A stretch of 64,000 bases of DNA from Kordia periserrulae (GTDB lineage Bacteria > Bacteroidota > Bacteroidia > Flavobacteriales > Flavobacteriaceae): positions 496,001 through 560,000 of the forward strand of contig NZ_QBKT01000002.1 of assembly GCF_003054265.1 (NCBI RefSeq), in the 5' to 3' direction. The translations under genes were made by a program, and so were the position numbers. How positions within the stretch are numbered: the first letter of the stretch is position 1; each line of letters starts with the position of its first letter. Below are positions 56,786 to 64,000 of this stretch, one piece after another. Below the pieces are notes generated by a model that had not been told where the DNA came from, made no database searches, and saw nothing but the letters and a program-made list of their open reading frames with translations.

Positions 56786-56824
56786 GCGTATTTTTTGCTT
56801 GTTTCTAGTCTGATACATTAATGA

Positions 56825-57565
56825 TTATTTCGCCACAATTTTAAACGTTTTGGAAAAATTGGCAGCTGAAATTTTTACGATGTAAATGTTGTTTCTTGGT
56901 AAATCTAAATACTTACTAAATGTTCCGTTAATCGCAACATTTTTCAAATCAACTACTTGACGGCCTAAGAGATTGTAAATTGAAATATTGGATGTAGTAT
57001 TGATTCCAGAAATTTCTAATCGTCCACCATTGTAACTTGTTTGAATTTGTGTTTTTGTAGTGTCATTCACGCTTAACGTGCTACTGTTTAGTGTAGCATC
57101 AACCAAATCGATAAAGAAATCTACCGTTTGGTTATTTCCGCCGCCGCCAAATTGATTTTGAAATAAAAAGTTGATTCCGAAAATAGTTTCATTTTCTAAC
57201 GAAGGAAACAATTGTCCAGGCGTAAACGTGATTTCGTACGTGTTTGTAGCTGTAGAAGCGTCTCCATCGGTCAAATTCAATACAGGTTGCCACGACAAAT
57301 CATTAAACGTTCCAGGAACAGCCTGAAAGCTTCCACTACTGGTTTCTAACCCTAAGTACGTGTGGATAAATGTTTGATTTTCAGTATAGAAATTGTTGAT
57401 AATGTCACTATCTTCAAAACGAATTGTAATTTCGTCATTTATTGTAGAAGTGGTTGCTGTAATTGTACTGCCTGCTCCATTATATCCAGAAATACTGAGT
57501 ACTTCCTGTGCATAAGTGGCAGCAGTTAAAAACAGGCATAATAGTATAAAGTAATTTTTTTTCAT
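56825..57565 (-). CDS. T9SS-exported beta-rich protein, unknown function
   Basis: I chose the ATG at 57565 (MKKNYFILLCLFLTAATYAQ), a clean signal peptide; the longer frame starts in non-coding DNA. The 246-aa protein has a beta-rich domain (about 21-160, rich in Thr, Asn and Gly, with the GGGGNNQTVDFFIDLVD edge) that I do not recognise. The last 75 residues form a type IX secretion sorting domain (ISIYNLLGRQVVDLKNVAIN, ending SKTFKIVAK). It is presumably released or attached on the surface. The conserved YPNP start of the sorting domain is absent, so the domain is a divergent version. Confidence 0.8.
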   Translation of the reverse strand: MKKNYFILLCLFLTAATYAQEVLSISGYNGAGSTITATTSTINDEITIRFEDSDIINNFYTENQTFIHTYLGLETSSGSFQAVPGTFNDLSWQPVLNLTDGDASTATNTYEITFTPGQLFPSLENETIFGINFLFQNQFGGGGNNQTVDFFIDLVDATLNSSTLSVNDTTKTQIQTSYNGGRLEISGINTTSNISIYNLLGRQVVDLKNVAINGTFSKYLDLPRNNIYIVKISAANFSKTFKIVAK

Positions 57566-57692
57566 AGATTCAATTTTAGGTAAAATTAAGCGATATCTAA
57601 AATATTTCAAAGATGTATGCTCTTAAATTTCTATAAAAAGTACAATAATTACGCCAAAAACTAAAAAGTATGTAGAATCAGCTTTGCAATTA

Positions 57693-57723
57693 GTTGTGAA
57701 ATATTGATGAATTGTTATTTTTG
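57693..57723 (+). promoter_or_regulatory. Promoter of the PPIase operon
   Basis: TATTTTTG at 57716-57723 matches TAnnTTTG, and GTTG at 57693-57696 lies 19 bp upstream, close to TTTG. It is the only good promoter before the four-gene operon. Confidence 0.65.
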
Positions 57724-57815
57724 TCTTTCGCTAAAAACATTCTAATAAAATGTGCGTTCATGACACATCGGTATGTGAACGAATTGCATCTGATAGAACT
57801 AAATTTAAAGTATCA

Positions 57816-59804
57816 ATGAAAAAGAACATTCCATTATTTTTACTCCTTTTGGTAAGCTTTGTGAGTTTTGGACAATCGAAAAAAGACAAGGTATTATTTA
57901 CCATTGAAGGAGAACCAACGTATGTTTCCGAATTTTCAAGAGTTTACAAAAAGAATCTTGACATTATTGATAAAAAAGACCAAAAAGAAATTGAAGAGTA
58001 TTTCGATTTATTTCTTGAATATAAGTTAAAACTGAAAGAAGCTGAACAGCTAAAGTTAGACGAGAAAGATTCCTATAAAAAAGAACTCGCAGGATATCGC
58101 AAACAACTATCTAGAAATTATCTTACAGACGAACAAGCCACAGAAAAATTGGTAAGAGAAGCGTATGAACGTTTGCAAAAGGAAGTAAAAGCAAGTCATA
58201 TTTTAATCAAAGTTTCACAAGATGCTTCGCCAGAAGATACACTGAAAGCGTACAATGCCATCATGAAAATTCGTGATACGATTGTCACACACGGTGTTAG
58301 TTTTTCGCAAATGGCAGTGGAACAGTCGGACGATCCTTCTGCGATGGGGAATAAAAGTATGAAAGGAAACTTAGGGAATTTGGGTTATTTCTCAGCATTC
58401 CGAATGGTCTATCCTTTTGAATCGGCAGCTTATAATACGAAAGTTGGCGAGGTTTCCATGCCTGTTCGCACACAATTTGGTTATCACATCATTAAAACGG
58501 AAGATATTCGTGACAATGCAGGAGAAATTACCGTAGCACATATTTTATTGTTGGATAAAAAAGAAGGTGAAAACAAAGAAGATCCTGCGCAAAAAATTCA
58601 AGATATTTATTCGCAAATCCAGTCGGGAGCAGATTTTGGAACATTGGCAAAACGTTTTTCGGACGATAGAAGTTCTGGTGTAAATAATGGACAATTACCA
58701 CGATTTGGTCGTGGCCGTTTGAGTTCCAAAGATTTTGAAGAAGTTGCTTTTTCTTTGAAAGAACCAAACGAAATTTCCAAACCATTTCAATCGGAATTCG
58801 GTTGGCATATTGTCAAATTGATTTCCAAGCATTCCATGAGAAGTTTTGAGGAAGAAAAACCGAATTTGGAGCGAAAAATAAAGAACGACAAGCGTGCAAG
58901 CGTGATTAATTCTTCAATTTTAAAGAAAATTAGAAAGCTATATACCATTGAAGAAAATGATAAAGCAGTAAAAAATGATTTTTACGCTTTGGCAGATGAT
59001 ACTTTTTTCAGTAAAAATTGGCAAAAACCTACAGATGAGGCTTTTCTTAACAAAACATTACTTCAAATTAAAGATACCAAAATCACGTATGACGAGTTTG
59101 CGACGTATTTATTGAAAAATCGTGCGCGTGTCATGACGCAAAATCCAGCTGCGAAAGAGTTTATTAATCGTTCTTATAAAGAATTTGTCAATGGAAAGTT
59201 GCTTGCTTTTTACGAAAGTGATTTGGAAAACATTAACGAAGAATTTGCCGCGATTTACGGAGAATACCGCGATGGATTGCTATTATTTGATTTGATGGAA
59301 ACTGAAATCTGGGAAAAAGCCAAAATAGATACCATCGGATTGGAAACCTTCTTTAACGCTAACAAGGAAAATTACAAATGGAATAAGCGCGTAGAAGGCG
59401 TGATTGCTTCCTGTTCAAAAGAATCAGCAGCACAAAAAGTTCAGCAACTTTTAAAAGTTGGAAAATCGTTGGACGAGATTAAGGAAGCAATTAACAAAGA
59501 AGGAAATGTAAACGTGATTTTTTCGCCTGGCGTATTTGAAGATGGACATCGAAATCTTCCAGAAAATTTTAAGTTCTCAACAGGTGTTTCTGATATTTAC
59601 AAAGATGGAACAACCGATTTCACCATTATCAAAGTAAATGAAATATTGCCTGCGAGCTACAAAGAAATGTCAGAAATCAAAGGAAAAGTCATTAGCGATT
59701 ATCAAGTATATCTCGAAAAAGAGTGGATAAAACGATTAAAAGAAAAATACGAAATCGACATTAACAAGCGCACCTATAAAAAACTAAAAAAACTCGTTAA
59801 GTAA
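57816..59804 (+). CDS. Peptidylprolyl isomerase with parvulin domains (periplasmic chaperone)
   Basis: I chose the ATG at 57816 (MKKNIPLFLLLLVSFVSFGQ), which starts the signal peptide; an upstream ATG adds 22 unlikely residues. The 662-aa protein has two consecutive parvulin domains, beginning VKASHILIKVSQ and ITVAHILLLDKKEG. Each ends in FGYHIIK or FGWHIVK. A long helical C-terminal region follows. It is predicted to help fold outer-membrane or secreted proteins in the periplasm, as SurA/PpiD do. It is the first gene of an operon with two more PPIase-type genes and a MoxR ATPase; gaps are 7, 1 and 3 bp. Confidence 0.93.
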   Translation: MKKNIPLFLLLLVSFVSFGQSKKDKVLFTIEGEPTYVSEFSRVYKKNLDIIDKKDQKEIEEYFDLFLEYKLKLKEAEQLKLDEKDSYKKELAGYRKQLSRNYLTDEQATEKLVREAYERLQKEVKASHILIKVSQDASPEDTLKAYNAIMKIRDTIVTHGVSFSQMAVEQSDDPSAMGNKSMKGNLGNLGYFSAFRMVYPFESAAYNTKVGEVSMPVRTQFGYHIIKTEDIRDNAGEITVAHILLLDKKEGENKEDPAQKIQDIYSQIQSGADFGTLAKRFSDDRSSGVNNGQLPRFGRGRLSSKDFEEVAFSLKEPNEISKPFQSEFGWHIVKLISKHSMRSFEEEKPNLERKIKNDKRASVINSSILKKIRKLYTIEENDKAVKNDFYALADDTFFSKNWQKPTDEAFLNKTLLQIKDTKITYDEFATYLLKNRARVMTQNPAAKEFINRSYKEFVNGKLLAFYESDLENINEEFAAIYGEYRDGLLLFDLMETEIWEKAKIDTIGLETFFNANKENYKWNKRVEGVIASCSKESAAQKVQQLLKVGKSLDEIKEAINKEGNVNVIFSPGVFEDGHRNLPENFKFSTGVSDIYKDGTTDFTIIKVNEILPASYKEMSEIKGKVISDYQVYLEKEWIKRLKEKYEIDINKRTYKKLKKLVK

Positions 59805-59811
59805 TTCCCTT

Positions 59812-60660
59812 TTGAAAAAACTAATTGTCATACTAGTTATTTTTCTATGCATTTCGTGCGAATACTTTCAATCGACCAATGTTGGCGAGCCTGTGGCTAG
59901 AGTAGGTGAAAGTTATTTGTACAAAAGTGATATTGAGTCGTTACTCTCTGATGCTATGTCTTCGCAAGATAGTGCCATAGTTGTCAATAATTATATTGAT
60001 CGTTGGGCAATGCAAGAATTATTCATTCAACGTGCCAAGTTGAACCTTCCGCAAGAAAAACAAGATGCTTTTGAAGAGTTGGTAGAAGAATATCGCAACG
60101 ATTTATATATTGAAGCCTACAAAGAAGCGTTGGTAAAACAATCGATTGATACCGTTGTTACAGCGTTTGACGAAGCAAAATATTACGAAACCAACAAAGA
60201 AAACTTCAAACTCAATGAGGAATTGCTCAAGTTGCGTTACATCAATATTGCGAAGGACAACTCTAATATTAAGGAAATCACTGAGCGCTTCAAACGTTTT
60301 GAAGCAGAAGACAAAACGGTGTTGGATTCGTTAGCGATTCAATTCAACAATTACTCACTCAACGATTCCATTTGGGTAAAACAAACACAGGTTTTCAACA
60401 AAATTCCTGTCATAACAAACGAAAACAAAGAGAAATACTTAAAAAAATCACAATTTTCTCAAATAGAAGATTCATTAGGAGTATATTTGGTGCAAATTGT
60501 TGATAAAATCGGTAGGAATGATAGTGCGCCACTCGCGTATGTTCGCCCCACAGTACGACAAATCATTCTCAACAAGCGCAAACTTGAATTTATCAGAAAA
60601 TTAGAAAAAGACATCACAAAAGATGCCATTAAGCAAAAACAGTTTGAAACGTATAAATAA
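59812..60660 (+). CDS. Lipoprotein, SurA/PPIase-like chaperone without recognisable catalytic domain
   Basis: A 282-aa lipoprotein starting at TTG (59812), with no alternative ATG. The signal MKKLIVILVIFLCISC gives the lipid cysteine at residue 16. The helical body (VARVGESYLYKSDIESLL, NNYIDRWAMQELFIQRAKL) resembles the chaperone part of SurA/PpiC proteins. The parvulin catalytic domain is only hinted at (LRYINIAKDN, GVYLVQIVDKIG) and appears degenerate. Its place between two PPIase genes, 1 bp from the next, supports a shared role in outer-membrane or secreted protein folding. Confidence 0.85.
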   Translation: MKKLIVILVIFLCISCEYFQSTNVGEPVARVGESYLYKSDIESLLSDAMSSQDSAIVVNNYIDRWAMQELFIQRAKLNLPQEKQDAFEELVEEYRNDLYIEAYKEALVKQSIDTVVTAFDEAKYYETNKENFKLNEELLKLRYINIAKDNSNIKEITERFKRFEAEDKTVLDSLAIQFNNYSLNDSIWVKQTQVFNKIPVITNENKEKYLKKSQFSQIEDSLGVYLVQIVDKIGRNDSAPLAYVRPTVRQIILNKRKLEFIRKLEKDITKDAIKQKQFETYK

Positions 60661-60661
60661 C

Positions 60662-62095
60662 ATGAAGCAAGGTATATATGTACTGATGCTGCTTGTAGCA
60701 TTTGGAATGCAAGCACAGGAAAAGGATGATGCAACGATGGTTTCAGAAACCATGACGGAAGCTAAAGCACAAGTAAAGGACTCTACAAAAACAAACACAG
60801 AGCGTGTAAAAATTGACGGTGTTGCCGCTGTTGTGGGCGATTTTGTCATTTTAGAATCAGATGTGGACAAAACATTGTTAGATTTTAAGCAACAAGGTGT
60901 GAATATGGAAGGATTTACACGCTGCAAATTGCTTGGAAAATTAATGGAAGACAAACTCTACGCGCATCAAGCAATTCAAGATAGTATTGAAGTTTCGCCA
61001 GGGGAAGTAAGCGACCGTGTAAATCAACAAATAGAATATTTCAGCGAGCAAATTGGTGGAATGGACAAGTTGTTGAAATTTTATGCCATGGAAGATGAAT
61101 TAACTCTTCGCAAGCGATTAACGGAAATCACTAAAATAAATATTTTGACACAACGCATGCAATCAAAAGTAGTGCGTGATGTGGAAATTACGCCAGAAGA
61201 AGTACGTCAGTTTTTTGAAAAAATTCCTGTAGACCAACGTCCGAGAATCGGAGTAGAGTTAGAGGTTTCTCAAATCGTTATAGAACCAGAACCATCTGAA
61301 GAAGCGGTAGAAAAAGTGATTGAAAAACTGAAACAAATCAAAGCAGAAGTAGAAGCAGGTTCTAGTTTTGGAACCAAAGCAATTCTATATTCGAAAGATA
61401 GAGCTTCGGGACGACAAGGAGGTTTGATGCCAATCAACAAAAGACAACCATTGGCAAAAGAATTTAAAGATGTGGCGTTTTCATTGCAACAAGGAGAAAT
61501 CTCCGATCCGTTCGAAACTGATTTTGGATGGCATATTGTAATGGTAGACAAAGTTCGTGGTCAGGAACGCGATGTGCGACACATTCTATTAATTCCAGAA
61601 ATCACCAACGAAAAGTTAGAAGAAGCACGTAAAGAAATAGATACCTTGCGTACACGTATTATGGATGGCGAATTGACGTTTGAAGAAGCGGCACGTTCGT
61701 TCTCAGATGATAAAGAAACGCGTAACAATGGAGGGAAACTCATCAACCCTGCAACGTTTGACACACACTTCGAATTGACAAAAATGGATCCAGAGCAATA
61801 CTCGCAAATTGAACCCTTAAAAGAAGGAGAAATATCTATTCCATTAATTGACGAAACGCGTACAGGACAAAGAAGATTTAAAATACTCAAAGTAACCAAT
61901 CGTTTTGATGAGCATATTGCTGATTATTCCAAAGATTACATCAAAATCAAAAACTTAGCGCTTAAAGAAAAGCAGTTAAAAGAAGTAGAAAAGTGGATTT
62001 CACAAAAAATAAAAGACACCTACATCAATGTGAATTCCGACAATCGCGACTGTGAATTTACAAACAATTGGTTAAAAGAAGAAGAAAAAGAATAA
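60662..62095 (+). CDS. SurA-like peptidylprolyl isomerase
   Basis: I chose the ATG at 60662 (MKQGIYVLMLLVAFGMQAQ), 1 bp after the previous stop; an earlier start would overlap that gene. The 477-aa protein starts its mature part with the SurA N-domain (VKIDGVAAVVGDFVILESDV). It contains two parvulin domains: the first begins VELEVSQIVIEP and has FGTKAILYSKDRASGRQGGL; the second begins RDVRHILLIPEI with FSDDKETRNNGGKL. It should act as a periplasmic chaperone and prolyl isomerase for outer-membrane proteins. It is the third gene of the operon. Confidence 0.94.
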   Translation: MKQGIYVLMLLVAFGMQAQEKDDATMVSETMTEAKAQVKDSTKTNTERVKIDGVAAVVGDFVILESDVDKTLLDFKQQGVNMEGFTRCKLLGKLMEDKLYAHQAIQDSIEVSPGEVSDRVNQQIEYFSEQIGGMDKLLKFYAMEDELTLRKRLTEITKINILTQRMQSKVVRDVEITPEEVRQFFEKIPVDQRPRIGVELEVSQIVIEPEPSEEAVEKVIEKLKQIKAEVEAGSSFGTKAILYSKDRASGRQGGLMPINKRQPLAKEFKDVAFSLQQGEISDPFETDFGWHIVMVDKVRGQERDVRHILLIPEITNEKLEEARKEIDTLRTRIMDGELTFEEAARSFSDDKETRNNGGKLINPATFDTHFELTKMDPEQYSQIEPLKEGEISIPLIDETRTGQRRFKILKVTNRFDEHIADYSKDYIKIKNLALKEKQLKEVEKWISQKIKDTYINVNSDNRDCEFTNNWLKEEEKE

Positions 62096-62098
62096 TAT

Positions 62099-63052
62099 AT
62101 GTCAGACGTTGCTGCTATTGAAAATCTTGTGCAAAAACACAAGGAACTCAAAAATGAAATTGCCAAAATAATTGTAGGTCAGGAAAAAGTAATCGATCAA
62201 ATTCTTCTCTCCATATTTTCTGGAGGTCACGCGTTATTGATTGGTGTTCCTGGATTGGCAAAAACATTGATGGTCAATACGATTGCAACAACGTTGGGAC
62301 TTAACTTTAAGCGTATTCAATTTACGCCCGATTTAATGCCGAGCGATATTTTGGGAAGTGAAATTTTGGACGAAAAACGTACGTTCAAATTCATTAAAGG
62401 GCCCATTTTCGCAAACATCATCTTGGCAGATGAAATCAACCGTACACCGCCAAAAACGCAAGCCGCTTTATTAGAAGCCATGCAAGAACGAGCTGTAACG
62501 GTTGCGGGACATCATTACAAACTCGATTTACCGTACTTTGTATTGGCAACGCAAAACCCAATTGAGCAAGAAGGAACGTATCCGTTGCCTGAAGCGCAGT
62601 TAGACCGTTTTATGTTTGCCATTCGTTTAACCTATCCCACGTTTGACGAAGAAGTACAAGTAGTCAAAACTACAACTACTGACGTAGAAGCCTCTGTAAA
62701 AGCACTATTTTCGGCGCAGGAAATCATTAAAATTCAGCAACTTATTCGTAAAATTCCTGTAGCAGACAACGTGATAGAATACGCAGTGCGTTTGGTTTCT
62801 AAAACACGTCCAAAAGAAGCAAGTGCTATTGATATCGTAAAACAATACGTAGATTGGGGCGCAGGGCCAAGGGCTTCGCAAAATTTAATCTTGGCAGCAA
62901 AAGCACACGCGGCGATTAACGGAAAATTTTCTCCAGACATTGAAGATGTGCAAGCAGTTGCCATTGGAATTCTATCGCACAGAGTCATTCGAAACTATAA
63001 AGCAGAAGCGGAAGGAATTACGATTGAAAAGATTATTGAGAGTTTATTTTAA
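62099..63052 (+). CDS. MoxR-family AAA+ ATPase
   Basis: A 317-aa cytoplasmic AAA+ protein. Walker A is GVPGLAKT (49-56), Walker B IILADEINR (about 107-115), and sensor motifs are in FVLATQNPIEQEGTYPLPEA and LDRFMFAIRL. MoxR ATPases act as chaperone-like factors that mature metal enzymes or membrane complexes. The typical partner genes (DUF58, VWA domain) are not visible here; aconitase follows instead. It is the last gene of the PPIase operon, with a strong terminator after it. The link between a cytoplasmic ATPase and periplasmic chaperones is conserved in position but not explained. Confidence 0.95.
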   Translation: MSDVAAIENLVQKHKELKNEIAKIIVGQEKVIDQILLSIFSGGHALLIGVPGLAKTLMVNTIATTLGLNFKRIQFTPDLMPSDILGSEILDEKRTFKFIKGPIFANIILADEINRTPPKTQAALLEAMQERAVTVAGHHYKLDLPYFVLATQNPIEQEGTYPLPEAQLDRFMFAIRLTYPTFDEEVQVVKTTTTDVEASVKALFSAQEIIKIQQLIRKIPVADNVIEYAVRLVSKTRPKEASAIDIVKQYVDWGAGPRASQNLILAAKAHAAINGKFSPDIEDVQAVAIGILSHRVIRNYKAEAEGITIEKIIESLF

Positions 63053-63116
63053 AACTTTTCTGTTCAAATAAAATCACGTAAAATTTTACAATTTTACGAC
63101 TATCTAAAAAAACACA

Positions 63117-63155
63117 GCTTCAAATTATCAATTTCATAATTTGAAGCTTTTTTTA
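63117..63155 (+). terminator. Intrinsic terminator after the MoxR gene
   Basis: A 13-bp perfect stem (63117-63129 with 63136-63148) has a 6-nt loop and is followed by a T-run. Confidence 0.9.
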
Positions 63156-63296
63156 TATTCAATTTTAAATTTTATGCAACAAAAATAAAAAATCGATAAA
63201 AATAATTCACTCAAAATAAAGGTATGCTGTGGATTTTTAAAAATGCAGATTATTTCGTAATTTCGCAGGACTTTCAAAACACTAAAAAACAAATAT

Positions 63297-64000
63297 ATGG
63301 CCTTTGATATTGACATGATAAAAAAGGTTTACGAAACAATAGTGGAACGTGTAGACAAAGCGCGCGAAATTACTGGTAAACCATTAACACTTTCAGAAAA
63401 AATATTATATGCTCACTTGTGGGACGGAACTCCAAGCAAAGCGTTTGTAAGAGGAAAAGATTATGTAGATTTTGCTCCCGATCGTATCGCTTGTCAAGAT
63501 GCAACCGCACAAATGGCATTATTACAGTTCATGCAAGCAGGAAAAACCAAAGTAGCAGTGCCTACAACGGTTCACTGCGACCACTTGATTCAAGCAAAAG
63601 TTGGCGCGAGTGCCGATTTACAATCTGCGATGAATAACAGTAGTGAAGTGTTCAATTTCTTAGAGTCAGTATCAAACAAATACGGAATCGGATTCTGGAA
63701 ACCAGGTGCAGGAATTATTCACCAAGTAGTGTTGGAAAACTATGCCTTTCCTGGCGGAATGATGATTGGAACGGATTCACACACGGTAAACGCTGGTGGA
63801 TTAGGAATGGTCGCTGTTGGAGTTGGTGGTGCAGATGCCGTTGACGTAATGGCTGGAATGCCTTGGGAATTAAAATTTCCTAAATTAATCGGTGTGAAAT
63901 TAACTGGAAAACTTTCGGGTTGGACCGCACCAAAAGACGTTATCTTAAAAGTAGCAGGAATCGTTTCTGCAAAAGGAGGAACAGGAGCAATTGTAGAATA
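63297..64000 (+). CDS. Aconitate hydratase, 5' part (continues beyond the window)
   Basis: The first 234 codons of an aconitase, open to the right edge. The start [20 protein letters not shown] fits the mitochondrial-type aconitase found in Bacteroidota. Family segments follow: LLYAHLWDG-type [70 protein letters not shown] and [20 protein letters not shown]. The three Fe-S cysteines lie beyond the window. The enzyme interconverts citrate and isocitrate in the TCA cycle. TAATTTCG at 63258-63265 may be its -7 element. It has its own transcription unit after the MoxR terminator. Confidence 0.95.
   Translation, partial: MAFDIDMIKKVYETIVERVDKAREITGKPLTLSEKILYAHLWDGTPSKAFVRGKDYVDFAPDRIACQDATAQMALLQFMQAGKTKVAVPTTVHCDHLIQAKVGASADLQSAMNNSSEVFNFLESVSNKYGIGFWKPGAGIIHQVVLENYAFPGGMMIGTDSHTVNAGGLGMVAVGVGGADAVDVMAGMPWELKFPKLIGVKLTGKLSGWTAPKDVILKVAGIVSAKGGTGAIVE

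Overview
The window looks like a chromosome segment of a marine-type Flavobacteriaceae bacterium (Bacteroidota). The signs are AT-rich DNA, promoters of the Bacteroidota type (TTTG, 17-20 bp, TAnnTTTG), several C-terminal type IX secretion sorting domains, DUF2911, DUF4174 and PpiC/SurA gene clusters, and double-glycine leader peptides of the kind common in this phylum. The genus Kordia is my best guess, but it is only an impression. No tRNA, rRNA, CRISPR array, transposase or integrase was found.

Layout. 0-6 kb: the start of a lipoprotein gene running off the left edge, an ABC-F ATPase, two small Cys-rich peptides with GG leaders, and pheT. 6-17 kb: a broken TlpA-like tail, a large secreted endonuclease I with fibronectin and lamin-tail domains, DUF4174, DUF481 and DUF2911 proteins, a VOC protein, recG and a small GlsB-type membrane protein. 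17-23 kb: a TPR protein built of near-identical 34-residue repeats, then a two-gene operon of a ThDP enzyme and a succinate-semialdehyde dehydrogenase. That pair matches the 2-oxoglutarate decarboxylase/SSADH bypass of the TCA cycle known from cyanobacteria. 24-40 kb: an accessory stretch resembling a defence island, with an HU-like protein, a membrane coiled-coil protein, a putative outer-membrane protein with a degenerate copy of its 3' end nearby, a PD-(D/E)XK nuclease, a type I restriction-modification system (hsdM-hsdS, gap, hsdR) and McrBC.

40-53 kb: an M20 peptidase gene interrupted by one in-frame TAG, a HipA-like kinase with its DUF3037 partner, a TonB-dependent receptor followed by a PQQ-type sugar dehydrogenase fused to cytochrome c, an M1 aminopeptidase, a T9SS-exported protein with a duplicated module, and a 148-bp tandem duplication over the 3' end of a membrane-protein gene. 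53-64 kb: a third GG-leader peptide, an FMN glutamate synthase-like protein with an M20 amidohydrolase, another T9SS protein, an operon of three PPIase-type periplasmic chaperones with a MoxR ATPase, and the start of an aconitase.

The most unusual feature is in the gaps between genes. Many long intergenic regions are built from a small vocabulary of short words (CAACATT/CAACATC, GGCTCTT, TCCCTAA, TTGGGTT, GGTTGTT, CCCAACA and the 14-mer AATCTAAAATCGTC). Nearly all these tandem tracts have a period of 7 or 14 bases, and they recur in a similar order in both orientations.
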